A stretch of DNA of 64,000 nucleotides, from assembly GCF_017939625.1 (NCBI RefSeq), contig NZ_JAGKTC010000001.1, positions 1,384,718-1,448,717 on the forward strand, read 5' to 3'. This document shows positions 16,373 to 26,108 of the stretch, piece by piece. Made by a program: the position numbers and the translations under genes. The stretch comes from Pseudoxanthomonas helianthi. GTDB lineage: Bacteria > Pseudomonadota > Gammaproteobacteria > Xanthomonadales > Xanthomonadaceae. Below the pieces are notes generated by a model. That model was not told the DNA's origin, did no database searches, and worked only from the letters and a program-made list of their open reading frames with translations. The number at the start of each line of letters is the position of its first letter. Position 1 is the stretch's first letter.

Positions 16373-19234
16373 ATGTCCCTGCTGCGTCCGCGCGCGCTTT
16401 CGTACCGCACGTCCCTGCTTGCCCTGGCCCTGTCCGCCTCGCTCGGCGGCCTGGTCGCCGCCCCGGCCGCGCTGGCCGCCCCGAAGGCGGGGCAGGTCGA
16501 CATCCCCTACCAGGAGTTCACCCTGCCCAACGGCCTGCGCGTGGTCGTGCACACCGACCGCAAGGCGCCGATCGTCGCGGTCAACATCTGGTACCACGTC
16601 GGCAGCAAGGACGAACCGTCCGGACGCAGCGGCTTCGCCCACCTGTTCGAACACCTGATGTTCAACGGCTCGGAGAACCATCCGGGCGAATACTTCGAAC
16701 CCTTCGAACTGGCCGGCACCACCGACCAGAACGGCACCACCAACACCGACCGCACCAACTACTTCGAGAACGTGCCCACCACCGCGCTGGACATGGCGCT
16801 GTGGATGGAATCGGACCGCATGGGCCACCTGCTCGGCGCGATCGACCAGAAGACCCTCGACGAACAGCGCGGCGTGGTCCAGAACGAGAAGCGCCAGGGC
16901 GAGAACCAGCCGTATGGCCAGGTCTGGACCAAGCTCGCCGAGACCATGTATCCGGAGGGCCATCCGTACCACCACACCGTGATCGGTTCGATGAACGACC
17001 TCAACGCGGCCAAGCTGGAGGACGTGAAGACGTGGTTCCGCACCTGGTACGGCCCGAACAACGCGGTGCTGGTGCTGGCCGGCGACATCGACCTGGCCAC
17101 GGCCAAGGAAAAGGTGGCCAAGTACTTCGGCGACATCCCCGCCAGCCCGACCATGGCCCAGCCGAAGGTCGACGTGGCCAAGCGCGCCAAGGCCACCCGC
17201 GAGGTGATGCAGGACAAAGTGCCGCAGGCGCGCATCTACCGCGTCTGGAACGTGCCGCAGGCGGGCAGCAAGGAAGCCGACCAGTTCCAGTTGCTGGCCC
17301 AGGTGCTGGGCGGCAGCAAGTCCTCGCGCCTGGACAAGCGCCTGGTGCATGAAGACAAGCTGGCCGACAACGTCAGCGCCGGCCTCGACGTGCAGCAGCT
17401 CGGCTCCAACTTCGTCATCACCGCCGACGTGAAGCAGGGCATCGACCCGGCCAAGGTCGAGGCGATCATCGACGAGGAGTTGAAGAAGCTGCTCGCCAAC
17501 GGCCCGAGCGACGCCGAGCTGGCGCAGGCGCGCACCGTGTTCAAGGCCGGCTTCATCCGCGGCATCGAGCGCATCGGCGGCTTCGGCGGCAAGGCCGACG
17601 CGCTGGCCGAATGCACCATCTACACCGGCAACCCAGGCTGCTTCCGCGAAAGCCTGGCCACGCTGGATGCGACCACGCCGGCCGACCTGAAGGCGCTCGG
17701 CGCGAAGTGGCTGGATACCGGCGACCACACCCTGGTGGTGACGCCGGGCCAGCGCACCGCGCTGCCGGAAGCCCCGGCGGGCACCCCGGCACCATTCACC
17801 CTGCCGGCGGTCGATGCGAAGTACACGACCACGCCCAGCACGGTGGACCGCAGCAAGGGCGTGCCGGAGACCTCGACGTTCCCGGAACTGAAGTTCCCGA
17901 AGCTTGAGCGCGCCACGCTGAAGAACGGCACCACGGTGATCCTGGCCGAGCGCCACGACATTCCGGTGGTGCAGCTGAGCTACCAGTTCGGCGGCGGCTA
18001 CAGCGCCGACCTGGGCCGCAAGCCGGGTACCGCCAATTTCACCCTGGGCCTGCTCGACGAGGGCGCGGCCGGCATCGGTGCGCTGGACTTCGCCAACAAG
18101 GCCGAAGCGCTGGGCGCCAACCTCGGCGCCGGAGCATCGCTGGACGGCAGCACGGTGTTCGTGTCGGCACTGAAGGAGAACCTCGATCCTTCGCTGGCGC
18201 TGTACGCCGACATGCTGCGTCGCCCGAACTTCGACCAGAAGGAAATCGACCGGGTCAAGGCCAGCTGGATCGCCGGCATCGGCCAGGAAAAGGCCCGTCC
18301 CAGCGCGCTGGCCAACCGCGTGCTGCCCGGCCTGCTGTACGGCGAAGGCCATCCCTATGCCGCGCCGTCCAGCGGCACCGGTACCGAAGCCTCGATCGCC
18401 TCGCTGACCCGCGACGACCTGATCGCGTTCCAGCACGCCTGGCTGCGCCCCGAAAAGGCCACCCTGATCGTGGTCGGCGACACCACGCTGAAGGAAATCG
18501 TGCCGTTGCTGGACAAGCACCTGGGCGACTGGAAGGGCGAAGGCCCGGCTCCGGCCGCGGTGACGTTGCCGGCCGCGCCGCTGCCGTCGAAGCCGCGCGT
18601 GTTCCTGCTCGACCAGCCGGGCGCGGTACAGGCGAACATCTACGCCGCGCAACTGGTGCCCTCGACCACCGACGCGGGCGCGACCAAGTTCGACATCGCC
18701 AACAGCGTGCTGGGCGGCGAGTTCTCCTCGCGCCTGAACATGAACCTGCGCGAGGACAAGCACTGGGCCTACGGTTCCTACAGCGGCATCAACGGCGCGC
18801 TGGGCCAGCGCACCTGGCGCGCGCAGGCGGCGGTGCAGATCGACAAGACCGCCGAGTCGGCGAAGGAACTGCAGCGCGAAATCACCGACTACGCCGACGG
18901 CAAGGCGCCGCCGAAGCCGGCCGAAGTGGCGAAGATCCAGGCCACCGAGATCCGCGGCCTGCCCGGTGCCTACGAAACCGGCGCGGCGGTGATGGGCACC
19001 ATCGCCGGCATCGTCCGCTACGGTCGTCCGGACGACTACGTGTTCAAGCGCAAGGCCGAGATCGAAGGCCTGACCGTCGACCAGGTCGCCGAGGCGGCGA
19101 AGACGCTCAAGCCCGAGGCGCTGACCTGGGTGGTGGTCGGCGACCTGGGCAAGATCGAGGCCCCGGTGCGCGCGCTGAACCTGGGCGAAGCCACGGTGCT
19201 CGACGCCGATGGCAAGCCGGTGCAGAAGAAGTAA
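16373..19234 (+). CDS. M16-family zinc metallopeptidase (tandem M16, exported)
   Basis: A 953-residue periplasmic peptidase: a signal peptide (about residues 1-36) and two M16 halves of about 450 residues. The first half holds the inverted zinc motif HLFEH (His90, Glu93, His94) with the distal ligand Glu172 in 'VVQNEKR'; the second half lacks a zinc motif, as in pitrilysin-type enzymes. It should degrade peptides in a clam-shell chamber. An AAGGAG site at 16360-16365 fixes the start. Confidence 0.92.
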   Translation: MSLLRPRALSYRTSLLALALSASLGGLVAAPAALAAPKAGQVDIPYQEFTLPNGLRVVVHTDRKAPIVAVNIWYHVGSKDEPSGRSGFAHLFEHLMFNGSENHPGEYFEPFELAGTTDQNGTTNTDRTNYFENVPTTALDMALWMESDRMGHLLGAIDQKTLDEQRGVVQNEKRQGENQPYGQVWTKLAETMYPEGHPYHHTVIGSMNDLNAAKLEDVKTWFRTWYGPNNAVLVLAGDIDLATAKEKVAKYFGDIPASPTMAQPKVDVAKRAKATREVMQDKVPQARIYRVWNVPQAGSKEADQFQLLAQVLGGSKSSRLDKRLVHEDKLADNVSAGLDVQQLGSNFVITADVKQGIDPAKVEAIIDEELKKLLANGPSDAELAQARTVFKAGFIRGIERIGGFGGKADALAECTIYTGNPGCFRESLATLDATTPADLKALGAKWLDTGDHTLVVTPGQRTALPEAPAGTPAPFTLPAVDAKYTTTPSTVDRSKGVPETSTFPELKFPKLERATLKNGTTVILAERHDIPVVQLSYQFGGGYSADLGRKPGTANFTLGLLDEGAAGIGALDFANKAEALGANLGAGASLDGSTVFVSALKENLDPSLALYADMLRRPNFDQKEIDRVKASWIAGIGQEKARPSALANRVLPGLLYGEGHPYAAPSSGTGTEASIASLTRDDLIAFQHAWLRPEKATLIVVGDTTLKEIVPLLDKHLGDWKGEGPAPAAVTLPAAPLPSKPRVFLLDQPGAVQANIYAAQLVPSTTDAGATKFDIANSVLGGEFSSRLNMNLREDKHWAYGSYSGINGALGQRTWRAQAAVQIDKTAESAKELQREITDYADGKAPPKPAEVAKIQATEIRGLPGAYETGAAVMGTIAGIVRYGRPDDYVFKRKAEIEGLTVDQVAEAAKTLKPEALTWVVVGDLGKIEAPVRALNLGEATVLDADGKPVQKK

Positions 19235-19241
19235 GCCGCAA

Positions 19242-19274
19242 GGTGGAACCGCCGTCGGCGATTCCACCGCCTTT
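19242..19274 (+). terminator. Possible terminator after the M16 gene
   Basis: A stem with GGTGGAA (19242-19248) paired with TTCCACC (19262-19268) and an inner CGCC/GGCG is followed by GCCTTTCGG. The T-tract is weak, so termination may be only partial. Confidence 0.4.
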
Positions 19275-19397
19275 CGGTTGTGCACGGGTGGCGGAATCCG
19301 CTTCGCCGGTTCCGCCCCAATGTTTCCGCCGCGCGGGTTTTGCCGGATTCATTTCCTCCGCCCGATAATCGCCGCAGTCCCGTCCCGGAAACCCGCC

Positions 19398-19712
19398 ATG
19401 CGCGCTGCCCTCCTGTTAGCCGTCCTGCTCCCGCTGAGCGCCTGCACCTGGGTGGCCCTGAAGCCGGCGGCCCGGTCGGTCAAGGTCATCGCCGCCGGCG
19501 CGGCCCCGGCCGGTTGCGAACAGCGCGGCGAGGTCTCGGTTTCGGTCAAGGACAAGGTGGCGTTCTATGAACGCAACAACCTGCGGGTCCGCGACGAGCT
19601 GGAGACACTGGCGCGCAACGAGGCCCCCGGCATCCAGGCCGACACCATCCAGCCGCTAGGCGAGCCGGCCAACGGCGGGCAGCGCTTCGCCGCTTACCGC
19701 TGCGGGCGCTGA
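19398..19712 (+). CDS. DUF4156-type lipoprotein
   Basis: A 104-residue lipoprotein with a short signal peptide and the lipobox LSAC (Cys16). The mature part fits DUF4156, with two further cysteines (in 'AGCEQRGEVSVSV' and 'AYRCGR') that could form a disulfide as in the related RcsF fold. It probably faces the periplasm from the outer membrane. Function unknown. It is an independent gene upstream of oleA. Confidence 0.82.
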   Translation: MRAALLLAVLLPLSACTWVALKPAARSVKVIAAGAAPAGCEQRGEVSVSVKDKVAFYERNNLRVRDELETLARNEAPGIQADTIQPLGEPANGGQRFAAYRCGR

Positions 19713-19825
19713 TCCGTTAAGGAAGCTGGTCCGAGGCGTTAAGCCCGTAAAGGTGCGGTGAAGGCCCGGAACGAGTACCCTTACCGCCCTTCGGCCCGGC
19801 CCGGGCCAGTACCGGCGACACCCCC

Positions 19826-20842
19826 ATGCTTTTCAACAACGTCTCCATCGCGGGGCTGGCGCATATCGACGCGCCGCATACCCTGACCTCCGACGAAATC
19901 AACAACCGCCTGCGCCCGACCCTGCAGCGGCTGGGCATCAAGACCGACGTGCTCAACGACATCGCCGGCGTGCACGCGCGCCGCCTGTGGGACGCCGACG
20001 TGCAGGCCTCCGACGCCGCGACCCTGGCCGCGCGCAAGGCGCTGGAGGACGCGGGCATCGGCGCCGACAAGCTCGGCCTGCTAGTCAACACCTCGGTCAG
20101 CCGCGACTACCTGGAGCCGTCCACCGCCAGCATCGTCTGCGGCAATCTCGGCGTCAGCGACAACTGCCAGACCTTCGACGTGGCCAATGCCTGCCTCGCG
20201 TTCATCAACGGCATGGACATCGCCGCGCGGATGATCGAGCGCAACGAGATCGACTACGCCCTGGTCGTCGACGGCGAAACCGCCAATCTGGTCTACGAAA
20301 AGACCATCGAGCGTATGAACGCCCCCGGCATCACCGAGGAACAGTTCCGCGACGAACTGGCCGCGCTGACCCTGGGTTGCGGCGCCGTGGCCATGGTCAT
20401 GGCCCGTCGCGAGCTGGTGCCGGAAGCGCCGCGCTACAAGGGCGGCGTGACCCGCTCGGCGACCGAATGGAACAAGCTGTGCCGCGGCAACCTGGACCGC
20501 ATGGTCACCGACACCCGCATGCTGCTGATCGAGGGCATGAAACTGGCGCAGAAGACCTTCGTCGCCGCCAAGGTCGCGCTGGGCTGGGCGGTCGACGAAC
20601 TGGACCAGTTCGTCATCCACCAGGTCAGCCGTCCGCACACCCAGGCCTTCATCAAGGCCTTCGGCATCGACCCGAAGAAGGTCATGACCATCTTCAACGA
20701 ACACGGCAACATCGGCCCGGCCTCGGTGCCGATCGTGCTGAGCAAGCTGAAGGAACTGGGTCGGCTGAAGAAGGGCGACCGCATCGCCCTGCTCGGCATC
20801 GGCTCGGGCCTGAACTGCACGATGGCCGAGGTCGAGTGGTAA
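19826..20842 (+). CDS. oleA: OleA: thiolase-superfamily enzyme condensing two fatty acyl-CoAs
   Basis: A 338-residue member of the thiolase superfamily. The enzyme joins two long-chain acyl-CoAs head to head to make a beta-keto acid, the first step of olefin synthesis. The catalytic residues known for Xanthomonas OleA are all present with a constant offset of 20: Glu97 (E117), Cys123 in 'ANACLAF' (C143), His265 in 'FVIHQVS' (H285) and Asn295 in 'NEHGNIG' (N315). Gene order oleA-oleB-oleC-oleD supports this. Generic annotation would call it FabH, which the Glu and gene context contradict. Confidence 0.95.
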   Translation: MLFNNVSIAGLAHIDAPHTLTSDEINNRLRPTLQRLGIKTDVLNDIAGVHARRLWDADVQASDAATLAARKALEDAGIGADKLGLLVNTSVSRDYLEPSTASIVCGNLGVSDNCQTFDVANACLAFINGMDIAARMIERNEIDYALVVDGETANLVYEKTIERMNAPGITEEQFRDELAALTLGCGAVAMVMARRELVPEAPRYKGGVTRSATEWNKLCRGNLDRMVTDTRMLLIEGMKLAQKTFVAAKVALGWAVDELDQFVIHQVSRPHTQAFIKAFGIDPKKVMTIFNEHGNIGPASVPIVLSKLKELGRLKKGDRIALLGIGSGLNCTMAEVEW

Positions 20843-20865
20843 GCCACTCGCCGCACCTAGCCGCC

Positions 20866-20889
20866 AAGGGCCGGTTCGCCGGCCCTTTT
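20866..20889 (+). terminator. Intrinsic terminator between oleA and oleB
   Basis: A 9-bp stem AAGGGCCGG (20866-20874), loop TTCG and arm CCGGCCCTT (20879-20887), then TTC. It lies only 6 bp before the oleB ATG. It may reduce expression of the distal ole genes relative to oleA. Confidence 0.7.
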
Positions 20890-20894
20890 CATTG

Positions 20895-21794
20895 ATGCCC
20901 TCACGCATGCGCCTTCCCGGATACCCGTTCCAGCCGCAACGCTTCGAAGTCCGCCCCGGCCTGTCGATGAGCTATCTCGACGAAGGTCCGCGCGATGGCG
21001 AAGTCGTGGTCATGCTGCACGGCAATCCGTCGTGGAGCTATTACTGGCGCAACTTGGTTTCGGGCCTGTCGGACAGGTATCGCTGCATCGTGCCGGACCA
21101 CATCGGCATGGGCTTGTCGGACAAGCCGGACGATTCGCGCTACGACTACACGCTGCAGTCGCGCGTCGACGACGTGGCCGCATTGCTCGAACACCTCGGC
21201 GTCACCGGTCCGGTCACGCTGGCGGTGCACGACTGGGGCGGCATGATCGGTTTCGGCTGGGCGCTGTCGCATGCGGCGCAGGTAAAGCGGCTGGTGATCA
21301 CCAATACCGGCGCGTTCCCGTTGCCGGCGACGAAGAAGATGCCGTGGCAGATCGCGCTGGGCCGCGACTGGAAGCTCGGCGCCTTCGCGATCCGCGCGTT
21401 CAACGCGTTCTCCGGCGGCGCCTCGTACCTCGGCGTGGAGAAGAAGATGCCGGCCGACGTGCGCCGCGCCTACGTGGCGCCGTACGACTCGTGGGCCAAC
21501 CGCATCTCCACGGTGCGCTTCATGCAGGACATTCCGCTGGCGCCGGGCGACAAGGCCTGGCCGCTGGTCGAAGCAGCCGGCAAGCGCCTGCACGAGTTCG
21601 CCGATCGCCCCGCCTTCCTCGGCTGGGGCCTGAAGGATTTCGTGTTCGACCGGCACTTCCTCGACGGCTTCCGCGCGGCTTTGCCGAACGCCGAAGTGCA
21701 GGCCTTCGACGATGCCGGCCATTACGTATTGGAAGACAAGGCCGACGTGCTGGTGCCCGCGATCCGCCGTTTCCTCGACGCAAATCCGCTTTGA
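20895..21794 (+). CDS. oleB: OleB: beta-lactone decarboxylase (alpha/beta-hydrolase)
   Basis: A 299-residue alpha/beta-hydrolase of the haloalkane-dehalogenase type. 'LHGNPSWSYYWR' forms the oxyanion region, the nucleophile Asp113 lies in 'VHDWGG', and the catalytic His is in 'DAGHYVLED'. In Ole systems this enzyme decarboxylates cis-beta-lactones to olefins. The first ATG is at 20895, with 20907 an alternative. It has almost no space for a ribosome site behind the terminator. The gene is separated from oleC by an antisense gene. Confidence 0.93.
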   Translation: MPSRMRLPGYPFQPQRFEVRPGLSMSYLDEGPRDGEVVVMLHGNPSWSYYWRNLVSGLSDRYRCIVPDHIGMGLSDKPDDSRYDYTLQSRVDDVAALLEHLGVTGPVTLAVHDWGGMIGFGWALSHAAQVKRLVITNTGAFPLPATKKMPWQIALGRDWKLGAFAIRAFNAFSGGASYLGVEKKMPADVRRAYVAPYDSWANRISTVRFMQDIPLAPGDKAWPLVEAAGKRLHEFADRPAFLGWGLKDFVFDRHFLDGFRAALPNAEVQAFDDAGHYVLEDKADVLVPAIRRFLDANPL

Positions 21795-21802
21795 AACCCG
21801 GC

Positions 21803-21896
21803 GTGGGAGTGGCTGCGGCATGCCGTGGCCTGTAAGTCGCGAATGGAGTCGCGGGGATCTGCGCGAAGAGCTTCGCGACTTACGTCGCTCCCGCAC
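21803..21896. repeat. Intergenic inverted repeat (REP-like) after oleB
   Basis: The outer arms GTGGGAG...GTAAGTCGCGAA (21803-21843) and TTCGCGACTTAC...CTCCCGCAC (21872-21896) are reverse complements with some mismatches, with a central ATCTGC region. It ends at the stop codon of the next gene on the minus strand (21897). Confidence 0.75.
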
Positions 21897-22277
21897 TCAG
21901 ATTTCCGGCAACGGGTTCTTTTCCGCCTCGGCGACGCCAATCCAATCGGCTTCCACCAACATGGGCAGCCCGTGCGCCTGCCGCGCCCGATCGCATTGCA
22001 CGCTGCGTTCACCGAATTCCAGCGACGCCGCCACCTGCGCGCACACCAGCGGGCGGCGGTCGTGGATGGTGCAGCGGGAGTATTCGCCGATGCGCGCGTC
22101 CAGCGCGATGCAGCGCGGGTTCGCCTGCGAGGTGCCGCGCATCGCGCGCTCGTGCGTGCGCAGCGGCTCGGTCAGTTCGATCGGCACGCGCCCGCCCTGT
22201 TCCGGGTCGGCTTCGGACCAGTGCAGGCTGACGCGGAAAATGGCGCAGCAGGCGCCACAGCTCAGGCAGGGATGCAT
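21897..22277 (-). CDS. YkgJ-type cysteine-cluster protein
   Basis: A 126-residue protein with an N-terminal cluster 'CLSCGACC' (Cys4, 7, 10, 11) and further cysteines in 'ANPRCIALD', 'SRCTIHDRRPLVC' and 'SVQCDRARQ', as in the YkgJ/zinc- or Fe-S-cluster family (PF03692). The family is uncharacterised and proposed to bind a metal or an Fe-S cluster. It is antisense within the ole cluster, between oleB and oleC, and reads away from oleC with an 81-bp gap. Confidence 0.85.
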   Translation of the reverse strand: MHPCLSCGACCAIFRVSLHWSEADPEQGGRVPIELTEPLRTHERAMRGTSQANPRCIALDARIGEYSRCTIHDRRPLVCAQVAASLEFGERSVQCDRARQAHGLPMLVEADWIGVAEAEKNPLPEI

Positions 22278-22358
22278 CGAAGGCAGGGAAGGGACGGGAG
22301 CGGCATTCTGCCGCCTCGCCGGGCAGACGCAAGCGGCGCCAGCGGCGACAATACGCGG

Positions 22359-24020
22359 ATGAACGACGTCCCTGCCCGCGAGATCTGCAACATCGCCGCT
22401 GCGCTGCCGAAACTGGCGGCCGAGGCGCCGCAGCGCATTGCCATGCGGTGTGCCGACAAGCAGGGTCGCTACACGGTCGAACTGACCTATGCCCAGCTCG
22501 ACGCGCGCAGCGATGCCATCGCGGCCGGGCTGGCGGATTACGGCATCGGCCGCGGCACGCGCACCGTGGTGATGGTGCGGCCGACGCCGGAATTCTTCCT
22601 GCTGATGTTCGCGCTGTTCAAGGCCGGTGCCGTGCCGGTATTGGTCGATCCGGGCATCGACAAGCGCGCGCTGAAGCAATGCCTGGACGAGGCCCAGCCC
22701 GACGCCTTCATCGGCATTCCCCTGGCGCAGTTCGCACGCATCGTGCTGGGCTGGGCGAAATCGGCGAAACGCATCGTCACCGTCGGCGCCCGCTGGGGCT
22801 GGGGCGGCACGACGCTGGCGAAGATCGAGGCGCAAGGCGCCGGCGCGGGCCCGCAACTGGCCGACACGCAGCCGGACGAAGTCGCCGGCATCCTGTTCAC
22901 CAGCGGCTCGACCGGCGTGCCCAAGGGCGTGGTCTATCGCCACCGCCACTTCGTCGCCCAGATCGAACTGTTGCGCAACGCATTCGGTATGCCGGCCGGC
23001 GGCGTAGACCTGCCGACCTTCCCGCCGTTCGCCTTGTTCGATCCGGCGCTGGGCATGACTTCGGTGATCCCCGACATGGATCCGACCCGCCCGGCGCAAG
23101 CCGATCCGCGCAAGCTGCACGCGGCGATCCGTGCGTTCGGCGTGACCCAGTTGTTCGGCTCGCCCGCCTTGATGAAGGTGCTGGCCGATCACGGCGAAGC
23201 CTTGCCGGGCGTGCAGCGGGTCACCTCCGCCGGTGCGCCGGTACCGCCCGAGGTGGTGGCGAAGATGCGCGCGCTGCTGCCGGCAGGCGCGCAATTCTGG
23301 ACGCCGTACGGCGCCACCGAATGCTTGCCGGTCGCGGTGATCGAAGGCCGCGAGTTGCAGGACACGCGCGTTGCCACGGAAGCCGGCGCCGGCACTTGCG
23401 TGGGTCGCGCAGTATCGCCGAACGAGGTGCGCATCATCCGCATCGTCGATGCGCCGATCGAGGAATGGTCGGACGATCTGCTCGTCGCGCGCGGCGAGAT
23501 CGGCGAGATCGCCGTCGCCGGGCCAACCGCCACCGATGCCTATTTCAATCGCGAAGCGGCGACACGCGCGGCGAAAATCCGCGAACGCTTGTCCGACGGC
23601 GGCGAGCGCATCGTCCACCGCATGGGCGACGTCGGCTATTTCGACGGCGAGGGAAGGTTGTGGTTCTGCGGCCGCAAGACCCAGCGCGTCGAGACCGCAG
23701 GGGGTCCGTTGTATACCGAACAGGTCGAGCCGGTGTTCAACACCGTTCCCGGGATCCGTCGCACCGCGCTGGTCGGCGTTGGCGATTCCGGCGGGCAGCG
23801 ACCGGTGCTGTGCTACGAAATGCGGGTGGAGGCGACGGAAGCGCAACGTAGCGATGTCATGGCTGCATTGCGCGGACGCGCCGCGCAATTCGCGCACACG
23901 GCAGGGATCGATATTTTCCTTTGCCATCCCGCTTTCCCTGTCGACATCCGCCACAACGCGAAGATAGGTCGGGAAAAATTGGCGGCGTGGGCGGCGCGGC
24001 AGATCGAGAAACGCGCCTGA
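22359..24020 (+). CDS. oleC: OleC: beta-lactone synthetase (AMP-binding)
   Basis: A 553-residue ANL-superfamily enzyme: 'GILFTSGSTGVPKGVVYRH' is the AMP-binding loop, 'TPYGATECLP' is the core motif, and 'RMGDVGYFDGEGRLWFCGRKTQRVETAGG' is the hinge region with the C-terminal subdomain. In Ole systems it converts the 2-alkyl-3-hydroxy acid to a cis-beta-lactone. It starts at 22359, 81 bp from the divergent cysteine-cluster gene, so it probably has its own promoter there. Confidence 0.95.
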   Translation: MNDVPAREICNIAAALPKLAAEAPQRIAMRCADKQGRYTVELTYAQLDARSDAIAAGLADYGIGRGTRTVVMVRPTPEFFLLMFALFKAGAVPVLVDPGIDKRALKQCLDEAQPDAFIGIPLAQFARIVLGWAKSAKRIVTVGARWGWGGTTLAKIEAQGAGAGPQLADTQPDEVAGILFTSGSTGVPKGVVYRHRHFVAQIELLRNAFGMPAGGVDLPTFPPFALFDPALGMTSVIPDMDPTRPAQADPRKLHAAIRAFGVTQLFGSPALMKVLADHGEALPGVQRVTSAGAPVPPEVVAKMRALLPAGAQFWTPYGATECLPVAVIEGRELQDTRVATEAGAGTCVGRAVSPNEVRIIRIVDAPIEEWSDDLLVARGEIGEIAVAGPTATDAYFNREAATRAAKIRERLSDGGERIVHRMGDVGYFDGEGRLWFCGRKTQRVETAGGPLYTEQVEPVFNTVPGIRRTALVGVGDSGGQRPVLCYEMRVEATEAQRSDVMAALRGRAAQFAHTAGIDIFLCHPAFPVDIRHNAKIGREKLAAWAARQIEKRA

Positions 24021-24125
24021 CAACTCTCCTGCCAAGGCAGGAGGCCGCTTGGTCGCCACAAATTCGGAATTTCCCGACAGACAGCATCCCGAAGCTCCGT
24101 TCAACATGATGCGGGTGGGAATGCC

Positions 24126-24158
24126 CCCTCCCCTTTCGCCGCAGGCGAAAGGGGAGGG
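24126..24158. repeat. Palindromic repeat, left copy flanking the DUF559 gene
   Basis: Perfect 15-bp arms (24126-24140 and 24144-24158) around a GCA loop, of the CCCTCCCC...GGGGAGGG type. The right copy at 24562-24592 has a TGC loop and therefore lies in the opposite orientation. Confidence 0.9.
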
Positions 24159-24189
24159 TTGGGAAGGGGTGAACCCGGAGCCGATTTGC

Positions 24190-24716
<527 letters not shown>

Positions 24717-24720
<4 letters not shown>

Positions 24721-25718
24721 AGATTCTGGTCACCGGCGGCGGTGGTTTCCTGGGCCAGGCCCTGTGCCGCGGACTGGTCGAACGCGGCCATGAAGTCGCC
24801 AGCTTCAACCGTGGGCACTATCCGGCGCTCGATGCGCTCGGCGTGCGCCAGATCCGCGGCGACCTGGCCGACCGCGATGCGATGGTCGCTGCGGCCCAAG
24901 GTAGCGACGCGATCTTCCACAACGCGGCCAAGGCCGGTGCGTGGGGAAGCTACGACAGTTACCACCAGGCCAATGTCGTCGGCACGCAGAACGTGCTCGA
25001 TGCCTGCCGCGTGCATGGCATCGGCAGGCTCGTGTACACCTCGACGCCGAGCGTGACCCATCGCGCGACCCATCCGGTCGAAGGCCTCGGCGCCGACGAA
25101 GTGCCGTATGGCGAGAACTTCCAGGCGCCGTACGCGACGACCAAGGCCATCGCCGAGAAAGCGGTGCTGGCGGCCAATGATGCGAACCTCGCCACCGTCG
25201 CGTTGCGCCCGCGCCTGATCTGGGGCCCGGGCGACCAGCAGATCCTGCCACGGCTGGTCGAACGCGCGAAGGCCGGGCGCCTGCGCATCGTCGGCGACGG
25301 CGACAACAAGGTCGACACCACCTACATCGACAATGCCGCGCAGGCGCATTTCGATGCGTTCGACCACCTTGCGCCGGGTTCGGCCTGCGCCGGCAAGGCC
25401 TATTTCATCTCCAACGGCGAGCCGTGGCCGATGCGCGATCTGCTGAACGCGTTGCTCGATGCGGCAGGCGCCCCGCGCGTGGACAAGACCCTGTCGTTCA
25501 AGGCGGCGTATCGCATCGGCGCAGTCTGCGAAGCGCTGTGGAAGACCTTGCCGCTGAAGGGCGAGCCGCCGATGACGCGCTTCCTTGCCGAGCAGCTGAG
25601 CACCGCGCACTGGTACAGCATGGCGCCGGCGCGGCGCGACTTCGGGTACGTACCGCGGGTCGGCATGGCACAAGGATTCGAGCGCCTGCGCGCCTGGTTG
25701 CGCGAGCATCCCGTGTAA
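24717..25718 (+). CDS. oleD: OleD: NAD(P)H-dependent 2-alkyl-3-ketoacid reductase
   Basis: A 333-residue extended short-chain dehydrogenase of the 3-beta-HSD type, with '[16 protein letters not shown]' as the dinucleotide motif and 'YATTK' as the catalytic Tyr-x3-Lys. It reduces the OleA product before OleC and OleB act. The last 60 residues are helical and hydrophobic in places. The start overlaps the DUF559 stop by 4 bp; the ribosome site AAGGCAGG lies just after the hexanucleotide array. Confidence 0.93.
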
Positions 25719-25862
25719 ACGCCGTTGACTGCCTGCTCACAAGGCTGAAGCGCCTGCGCCGGCATTCATTCGTGCTCACATGCTGGCAACCTGCCCGCGC
25801 AGAGCATGGTGCGTGGCCGATTCCCCGGCCGTCAGACCGGCTGCGTGCCAAAGGAGTCACCC

Positions 25863-26024
25863 ATGCTGCGTTACGCCGTCATTTTCTTCGTCATTGCCCT
25901 GATCGCCGCGGTGCTGGGCTTCAGCGGGATCGCGGGTGCGGCTTCGAACATCGCCTGGATCCTGTTCGTCGTCTTCGTCGTGCTGGCGATCATCGCGCTG
26001 CTGCGGGGCAGAAGCGTGACCTGA
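25863..26024 (+). CDS. DUF1328 small membrane protein
   Basis: A 53-residue protein made of two hydrophobic helices around '[21 protein letters not shown]', the DUF1328/YtjA signature. An AAAGGAG site lies 8 bp before the ATG. Family members are stress-linked inner-membrane proteins of unknown function. It stands alone between oleD and ubiJ. Confidence 0.9.
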   Translation: MLRYAVIFFVIALIAAVLGFSGIAGAASNIAWILFVVFVVLAIIALLRGRSVT

Positions 26025-26108
26025 CGAGTGCGAAAGCGGCCGCCCTTCGCTGCGTCACGCAGCGTTGCGGCGGCCAAGAGACGGGGCCTTTGCCGCTAGA
26101 ATGCCGGC

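Noticed and set aside
16295..19285. A 996-codon minus-strand open frame
   Set aside because: It is the antisense shadow of the M16 peptidase, which has signal peptide, zinc motif and ribosome site.
19826..20842. FabH (3-oxoacyl-ACP synthase III) assignment
   Set aside because: The conserved Glu97 and the oleBCD neighbours identify OleA instead.
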